From the NCBI RefSeq assembly GCF_964340395.1, contig NC_135554.1, forward strand, positions 23,446,592 through 23,510,591: a stretch of 64,000 nt of DNA. The letters run 5' to 3'. This document shows, one piece after another, positions 57,547 through 64,000 of the stretch. A program made the translations under genes and the position numbers. Positions within the stretch are counted from its first letter, which is position 1. Each line of letters starts with the position of its first letter. The stretch comes from Glandiceps talaboti (Eukaryota; Hemichordata; Enteropneusta; Spengelidae). The notes under the pieces were generated by a model. It was not told the DNA's origin, made no database searches, and worked only from the letters and a program-made list of their open reading frames with translations.

Positions 57547-59063
57547 TCTACATATATACATATGTGTGTATAGGGCCTAACATATGAACAGTTACAGGCG
57601 TATGTTCTTAATGTTTATTGAGGAGACTTCTAGATCTACAAATAAAAACATTGTTTGGTGATGAAATTCTATTCAAATCTCAAAGCTACTGAGCTACTTT
57701 TCAACAAATGTGATGAATTTTGAAATCTACTGGTACTGAATGACAGCGGAGTCACATGTATTTCAGTGTACCAGTAACAAATTTAAAGGAACCAATACCA
57801 ATACCTTGTAAAAATTGCACGACTCCGCGAAGATATACACGAGCGATATGGGAAACCAATCTTCATAAAAATTAAGTCGCATTATTTAAAAGTATAAATA
57901 ATAATTTCAATAAATTAAGTTTGGATGACCCTCATCTGATTTTAGCGGGAGACGATAGCTGCTGGCTATCAAATCATCCTATCCCTGCCCTCTCAATCGA
58001 TAATATGATATTGTAATGATGTAATAAATGGAGAACTGTGATGATCTTCTGACTTGGCGATCACTTATTTTCTCATTTCCCAAGAAACTATAACTTTCTT
58101 TAATAATGACCATATTATTAGAATTTCCTAGCAAATTACATTCAGTAATAAGACTACCCATTAAAATAGGAATGTCGGTATCGAGACTTCTTTGTCTATT
58201 AATTTAGAAAATTGACTTTGGGAGTTATGATGTATGGCTGCATCTATAATCTATACTTATTTGATAGTATTTATTAGTGGAATTGTAAATATTTCTTTTC
58301 GGAGAGATCGACCATTTAGTTTTTCTCCCTCTCATCTTCGTATTTCAATTTATTAATGTCGTATAATTTCAATTTAGCGTAATTCATTATTTCACTCCGC
58401 GGCAGATAGTCTTTGCGATTTGGTGTAATTATATATCATGAGTTGAAAATACATTTCTCATCAAATGAAATTATCTGAAGTGCATACAATCGTCATGACA
58501 TCACATTTGATACAGTGTATGTGTCGGGGCTGCTGCTCGAGGACCGACATTATGACACAACGTTAAACAATCAATAGCCCCCTCATCGCCATCCTTACTT
58601 TCTCTTTCGTTTTAAAAAAAAATCTTTTGCGTCAATGCCATAGTTGTTTGACTGCCGTACTACTCAGGTAAGACATCACTACACAATGATCTCATTTAAT
58701 TTATGTAACTCAATAGTAATTCTGTATATTGACAATTTATTCAATAACCATATTTACAACTTTTTTTATTTAGAGACTTTCTTAAATGAAAACACCTTCA
58801 ATTCTCTAAAAAATTGAAACTTGTAAAATGCTCAACCAAAATAACATGTATCGGTTTGTTGCCCTTATTGTGCTCAAGAACTAAGTAGACAAGTGTGACT
58901 TTGGGAAGATGAAATATAGCAATTAACAAGAATTCTAGATATTTGTGGTAGATGCTAACCTCCACTGCAACATGTATGTCAGTGTGTCATTTTTTGTGCG
59001 TGTTAATGTACGTAGGTAGATGTACACATGTAGTACCAATGTACTTATATATGCATGTGTGTC

Positions 59064-59236
59064 TATGTATGTATGTATGTATGTATGTATGTATGTATGT
59101 ATGTATGTATGTAGGTAGGTATCATGTACGTATGTATGTATGTATGTATGTATGTATGTATGTATGTATGTATGTACGTACGTACGTACGTACGTACGTA
59201 CGTATGTATATATGTGTGTATGTGTGTGTGCGTTGA
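59064..59236. repeat. (TATG)n(TACG)n microsatellite
   Basis: Two TATG blocks interrupted by GTAGGTAGGTATC, then a TACG block and TG-rich end. Confidence 0.97.
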
Positions 59237-59704
59237 ATAAACAACTTTTACAAAATAAGTATAGGGTATCCCTTGAAGTACTTAATACCAGGTAGTTGTA
59301 AAATATTTCTCAAAGTGTTGAAAGAACAGGTCCAGCAAGACTGAGGATACTGTAGAAAACAAACCGTAAAATTGGCAAGGTCAAATAAAGATATATCTGG
59401 GATACACAGAAGATAGAATAAGGACACTGACAAAAACAAATCAAACCAAATAGTGTTACAGAAATGTTATCATTTTAATGTTTCCTATCAATTACACTGT
59501 ATCCATAATAATTGAAATTGTTGTTTACACCTCGATAGATATACATAGTGACTTATTATTCTGTCACTTCTTACTCCTACACCAATGCACAGACTTCATC
59601 ACAAGAGATGGTATTGTAAGGTATTGTAAGGTATTGTAACCTCTGATTATCTATTGGCTTGTCTGTACCATTTACATTTCAACATGAATCACTACTATAT
59701 CATC

Positions 59705-59883
59705 ACAAGAGGGCAGCTGGAAAATTCTACAAGTTTGTCTGGATCATTTACATTTTCTGGACCATTCACGTTTTCATGTAGTTCACTGCTATCATCATTA
59801 GAGGGCAGCATTCGCTAGATAGGTCTCTTGACTCTCTCGTCTTTCTCATTTTATTTGTACTCAACTTGACCACTAGAGGGCAG
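59705..59883 (+). promoter_or_regulatory. array of three CTCF-like motifs
   Basis: ACAAGAGGGCAG (59705-59716), CATTAGAGGGCAG (about 59796-59807) and CCACTAGAGGGCAG (59870-59883) share one orientation at roughly 75-90-bp spacing, inside a degenerate tandem repeat with CATTTACATTT. The third fits the CTCF core CCASYAGRKGGC at every position. It lies just beyond the EXOSC3 stop codon. Binding is inferred. Confidence 0.45.
59850..59855 (-). terminator. candidate EXOSC3 polyA signal
   Basis: AATAAA on the minus strand, 69 nt after the EXOSC3 stop codon, the first such hexamer downstream. Confidence 0.55.
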
Positions 59884-59923
59884 AGTTTACAAGAAAAGTC
59901 AAACGACGCATCGGTATTCTAAG

Positions 59924-62900
59924 CTATGACCAACCAACAACACTGACAAGTTTGTTGACCATGACTTTGATCTGTGTTTCACTCATAAACTCAGCACTTG
60001 AGATAGCATTACAGATTGCAATGGTGTGATCAATTGTCCTGGCTTTCACCCATACTCTTCCATTCATTCCGACTGCAATCTCAAACGGCATGTGTTTACC
60101 AAGTAACTTCAACAACTGGCACTCTGGTGACAAAATTCTGTGAATAAAAAACAAACAAAATTGATTTAGAGAGTCTAGTCTTGGCAGAATGGATAGATTA
60201 GGAGTTGCTCTGCAGGACGGTATCACACTTTTTGCAATACCTACAACTATTCCAGTTATCATTTAGAGACACCTGTGGTCATAATGTTGTTTTATCAGTG
60301 GTGGACAATCAAAACAGGATTTGAAGGTAATAAGGAATCTCCTCTGTTACATACTATTACTCTAACATAAATTCACTCACAGACACGATTTTCTGGCACT
60401 TTCAAAGCCAGTCTTATTGTCCAACTCTGCTGATAAAATGACGTTCTTGTCACAGCCTTCTATAAATCATAGCTGAAACAGTTGTAAGCACACTACTTTT
60501 AGCCTACCTAATTTGCATAATATTATGCTGCAGAGTGTTTTTAGTTTTCACGAGCTAAGCTAGACACAAAGTAAAACCATAAATGCACAATATCTATCAA
60601 TCAGCATTCATAATCACAGATGGTGGCATTACTGAGACTTGAAAGTTCAGTGCAGGGTTGTATTACTAGTATATTTGTCAGTGAACAAGACCTCACAATC
60701 CCACTTTTTATTTGAATAAATCTATTTCTCAGTTGAAAGTTCTTGGATCTCTTGACGGAAAATGAAGTTATGTCGTCCAAATAGATTTTGATCCCATACT
60801 CAAGTCAAAGTTACCTTGGACAAGCAAAATATGTGACCTGTTACATGCAAAATATTGTTTCCAATAAGCCAAATATGGCAAATAATATGACCTGGCTGTT
60901 ACATGCAAAATATTTTCACAAAAGCCAAATATGGCAAAATCATGTGATCTGTTATATGCAAAATGCCAAATATGGCAAATAATACACCCTGGTAACCTGT
61001 GTACATTGCTCTATGTGAGACAGTGAAGCAAAATGACAGCTTGTGATGTAAACAGGCTAGTAACCTGGCTATTATATGCAAAACATTGTTTCACAACAAG
61101 CCAAATATGGCAAATCATGTTTAAATGCAAAATATACCTTATCACCATAAGCCAAATATGGCAAACCACAACAGAAGTTTGTACTTACTTTCTGACAAGT
61201 CCAAGAGAACAATGAAACATAAACCCTCCTCCAGCAATAACACCTAAACCATTACTTCTACCACTACTATCAATACATACTAACTCGGGTTCCATATCTT
61301 TATTTGCGACAAGAAATTTAGCATATACAACATCTCCTATCTGCAACACAATTTGTAAGTGTAGATTTAGTGGATAACATAGTCAACAGCACTGCATGAA
61401 AATGTCGCACTTTCAGTTCCATATACATGATGGTCACACAACAGAATTGTCGCAATTTCTTTGTGTGACCATCATGTTTACAGAACTGGAAACACCAACC
61501 TTTCATGCAGTGTAGATCAAACTAGAAGATTTACATCAAATTGTTTCACATGCTTTATTTGAGTTTGGAAAATTATCTTCTGAAAATCTAAAAGTTTTGA
61601 AAAATAAAGTGTTAAGTATGGTTATATTTTTCTCCAATATTTTTTCTTCATTTATCCAGAAAATGCCTTCCTGACAATTAAAGTTTTGGTTTACTAAGAT
61701 CAACACAAACTAGAACTATTGTTGCAACATGTTGAAGCTATTGAATGGACATTGGTTTAAGTGACTAACTTACACTATCTTGATTACAGGATGATTATGT
61801 CTGCACAACAGAGGCATTGCTTTGGCTATCAGCCACTTGTGTAATTGACCATATCAGAACAATTATGATAGCTTTGGTTTGTCTAGCTTAGTAAACCAAG
61901 ACCTCGATCACTAGAGTACATAGTACATAGAAGAAAAATATCCACTTGCAATTAATAGTACTTGTGACGGTTGAAAGGGAATGGATATCTTGTGAATTCA
62001 CTTTGTTTTAATAAAAACTTGGATGTTAGACAAGACAAAATGTGTTGGTTTCATTCACTTTCACTTGTTAGTATGGAACTGGCATTGATCAGAACCTGGG
62101 TGCAAGTAACATCAGCATTTCTTGGCAACGTCTGTTAAATATGTTGTGATCTGTTCCTATATCATTTTTGTAACTTTACAACTAAACAAGCAGTCAACAC
62201 TATCTCCAACAGAAGTTCCCTACCAAGGCTCATGCATCACTATTGCCTTACTTCTGATCGATGCCAACAGCATACAGTGAATGTGATTGAAATCAACACA
62301 TTTTATCTCATTTTACATCCAACATAGCGAAATCAAAAGATATCCTTTCACTTTCGCAAGTAAATATAAAAAAAATGGTGACATGGACTTCCAGCCATTT
62401 TTGCTCACCTGTACATTTGGTCTGTTTTTCTTTGTGGCACCTTCAAATGCTAGATATGATAACGTTGCTGGTTCACTACTGCCAACATCTACTCGAAAGA
62501 TATCACCTGCCTTCATTGTTACAATGCCGAGGACATTCTCACCCTTTATTGGAACATACTGAGGACCAAATAAAACATGAACAAAGATTGGATGAGGTAT
62601 CATAACATACAAATGAACACTCCATAGGTGGGTGCAATTTCCATGGAAGCGAAGTATATGAAAGGATGTCATATTTTCTGTGCCGAGTCTTTATACTGTG
62701 ATAATACTAGATTATTACATACGAACCTGCTGTCACTTGCATCAGTCCCAGAACATATATACTATACCGCAATTATTATTACTTATCTGTGTATAAATTA
62801 ACGAGTCTGTACTAAAGCAGACCCCATACAATCAGACTCACTTGTGTATGGCTTCTGGTGACATGCATCGATCTCAACGCCGTTGAAAAGAATTGCGTGG

Positions 62901-63285
62901 TTGAATTGAATGTTACTGTACATCAACTGAAGTACTATATTAGTCCTGCTTGCAGACGGAGTAAGTTGGGAGTCGATTCTGACAATGTCTCTCTCCTTCT
63001 CATTATTTAGGGACAATATCTGAATCGAGTCCGTACACCAAGCGAGACTTCACACTATTACAGCATCACATGTGGAATGCATCTCGAACTTACCCGTTTT
63101 TGATGAGTATCTACCCAGTAAACATTTTGATCCTTGTTCCGTAGAATTCCACACTTACAGACAACAACATCTTCTGCATCTAGCCTAAGTCCTGGGCCGA
63201 GACGCAACTTTGAATGTTTTCCTACGTCGCTGAGTTCCGATAAAACATCACCGGGGAGCATGACTTCATTCACGTGTGCCGCCAT
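59924..63285 (-). CDS. EXOSC3: RNA exosome cap subunit Rrp40
   Basis: Four minus-strand exons: 63094-63285, 62409-62558, 61189-61340 and 59924-60137, totalling 708 nt with stop, 235 residues. Exon 1 has an N-terminal region ([15 protein letters not shown]), GPGLRL and YWVDTHQKR. Exons 2-3 are the S1 domain ([57 protein letters not shown]). Exon 4 is the KH domain with the Rrp40-type GxNG motif (GMNG, residues 188-191) and VWVKARTI. Introns are phase 0, 0, 2. Rrp40 is one of three S1/KH cap proteins of the nine-subunit exosome barrel, which processes and degrades RNA in nucleus and cytoplasm. The protein is shorter than the human 275 aa because its N-terminus is short. The start is the only Met in the first exon close to this conserved region and matches a YY1-type start context. 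Confidence 0.96.
60785..61165. repeat. minisatellite in EXOSC3 intron 3
   Basis: Six degenerate copies of AAGCCAAATATGGCAAA, separated by TGACCTG.TGTTACATGCAAAAT-type sequence, spaced about 35-75 bp, ending just before the donor of the preceding exon at 61188. Confidence 0.85.
61620..61685. mobile_element. family A fragment in EXOSC3 intron 2
   Basis: TATTTTTCTCCAATATTTTTTCTTCATTTATCCAGAAAATG matches only the left arm of the family A palindrome at 6402-6440. Confidence 0.5.
61972..62357. mobile_element. interspersed repeat family B, copy 2, in EXOSC3 intron 2
   Basis: The ends GAAAGGGAATGGATATCTTG and GATATCCTTTCACTTTCGC are inverted, as are the inner ACAAAATGTGTTGGTTTCATT and AATCAACACATTTTATCTC. 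Interior shared with 13668-14440. The right end is only about 50 bp from the exon 2 donor. Confidence 0.75.
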
Positions 63286-63288
63286 CTT
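63271..63288 (-). promoter_or_regulatory. YY1 site over the EXOSC3 start codon, with adjacent E-box
   Basis: AAGATGGCGGC (minus strand, 63278-63288) is a perfect YY1 consensus that contains the ATG, as in many ribosomal and RNA-processing genes. CACGTG lies at 63271-63276, seven bases into the coding sequence. Confidence 0.6.
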
Positions 63289-64000
63289 GCTTTTAGACCC
63301 CCTAAGCAAAGTCCCAGTCTTCCAAAAAGAAACCACATAAGTTCTCTCGCGTGAGCTGGCCGTGACACTAAACAATACGACTGGCACAGTAGTTGCTTAA
63401 TGATTTGTTTATTTGTTTGTTACTTGATCTTCTGTCAAATGATCTTTTGTTCCTATGTTGACATAGACCTCAAGTGTTAATGTCGCAAAATATAGTTTAA
63501 TATTATTTTCATATATATGCAAATTTGCCACAAAATCTAGTAGGCCCTAATTTTACACGTAAAGTTTTCTTGCTATTCACTAGCCACATTTCTTCAGAGT
63601 TTGTGGGAGGCCGGAGGTAGAGCTAGAGATCGTCGAAAGTCAATACTAGCATGGAAGTATCGCCGCCGACTTGATACTTTCATGATACTAGTAAACCAAA
63701 ACTCGAGTCCTATAATTAGTGCCTGTAATGCACTTCTTCCATATAGGACAAAAAGCCCCGCCATAAACCTTTAAAATATGACATTTGAAATTTTTAGTAA
63801 AGTCGGTGGAATTCTCTGATCCATAAATGATCAAAAAATGCGTTAATCTAAGATCATTCTATTTGTGTTCATTCAACTTGAAATTATCGGTTTTTTCTTG
63901 ATTGGTTTTGTAAAAAGGTGGTTTATATTGTTGTTCAGACTATTGTTTTTCCACCGCTCAATTGGTAATCCATGGTCTATGGTTCCCATTAACTCATCAA
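63289..64000. other. region upstream of EXOSC3
   Basis: No coding exon recognised. The open frame continuing upstream of the EXOSC3 start (to 63387) lacks conservation signs and is probably 5' UTR or promoter. The rest shows nothing I can identify. Confidence 0.5.

Larger units (their letters stand above)
55836..59849. other. intergenic between TCEANC2 promoter and EXOSC3 3' end
   Basis: No coding exon recognised. The first 100 bp hold TCEANC2 promoter-like sites. A GT/GC microsatellite (57450-57546) and a TATG/TACG array (59064-59236) follow, then a CTCF-like motif array (59705-59883). The remainder is AT-rich and unassigned. Confidence 0.6.

Overview
The window is invertebrate animal nuclear DNA. 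It is AT-rich, with short exons, GT-AG introns of about 0.2-1.8 kb, and many microsatellites and small inverted-repeat transposons. I recognise eight protein-coding genes, and every multi-exon model was rebuilt by hand from splice signals and reading phase. The gene content (agrin, a TCEANC2 and EXOSC3 pair, CUB/LDLa receptors, a membrane sulfotransferase and an intronless peptide-type GPCR) fits a bilaterian, perhaps an invertebrate deuterostome such as a hemichordate or amphioxus. The species cannot be fixed from sequence alone.

Layout. 1-4180 is upstream agrin intron with repeats. 4181-10426 (+) is the C-terminal part of an agrin gene (EGF, LamG, EGF, LamG, stop). 16203-19708, 22198-27045 and 30043-35247 (+) are three tandem paralogues with the same exon plan: signal peptide, CUB split over two exons, a cysteine-rich LDLa module, then a transmembrane exon. 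41096-44131 (+) is a type II membrane sulfotransferase. 46792-47835 (+) is a single-exon rhodopsin-class GPCR. 52331-55835 (-) is TCEANC2, a TFIIS N-terminal-domain protein, complete at 208 aa. 59924-63285 (-) is EXOSC3 (Rrp40), complete at 235 aa. A decayed LINE reverse transcriptase lies near 39.4-39.8 kb.

Between the genes are at least ten families of small inverted-repeat elements, several tandem minisatellites, and very large TATG/CATA, AT, GT, triplet and pentanucleotide microsatellites. Nearly all of the long six-frame open frames in the window are microsatellite translations.

The least ordinary content is the CUB-LDLa-TM trio. Its LDLa-like module carries extra cysteines, the cytoplasmic tails differ sharply, and shared intron transposons help order the duplications. 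Other points worth checking are a hairpin just inside the agrin intron that matches the vertebrate neural z-splice site, a GPCR whose toggle-switch tryptophan is arginine, a MITE that appears to supply the TCEANC2 polyadenylation signal, a CTCF-like motif array beside EXOSC3, and a cluster of AGGTCA half-sites, including a perfect DR5, upstream of the third CUB-LDLa gene. The genes show no sign of acting in one pathway; agrin, the CUB-LDLa proteins, the sulfotransferase and the GPCR are all secretory or cell-surface proteins, whereas TCEANC2 and EXOSC3 are nuclear RNA/transcription factors.
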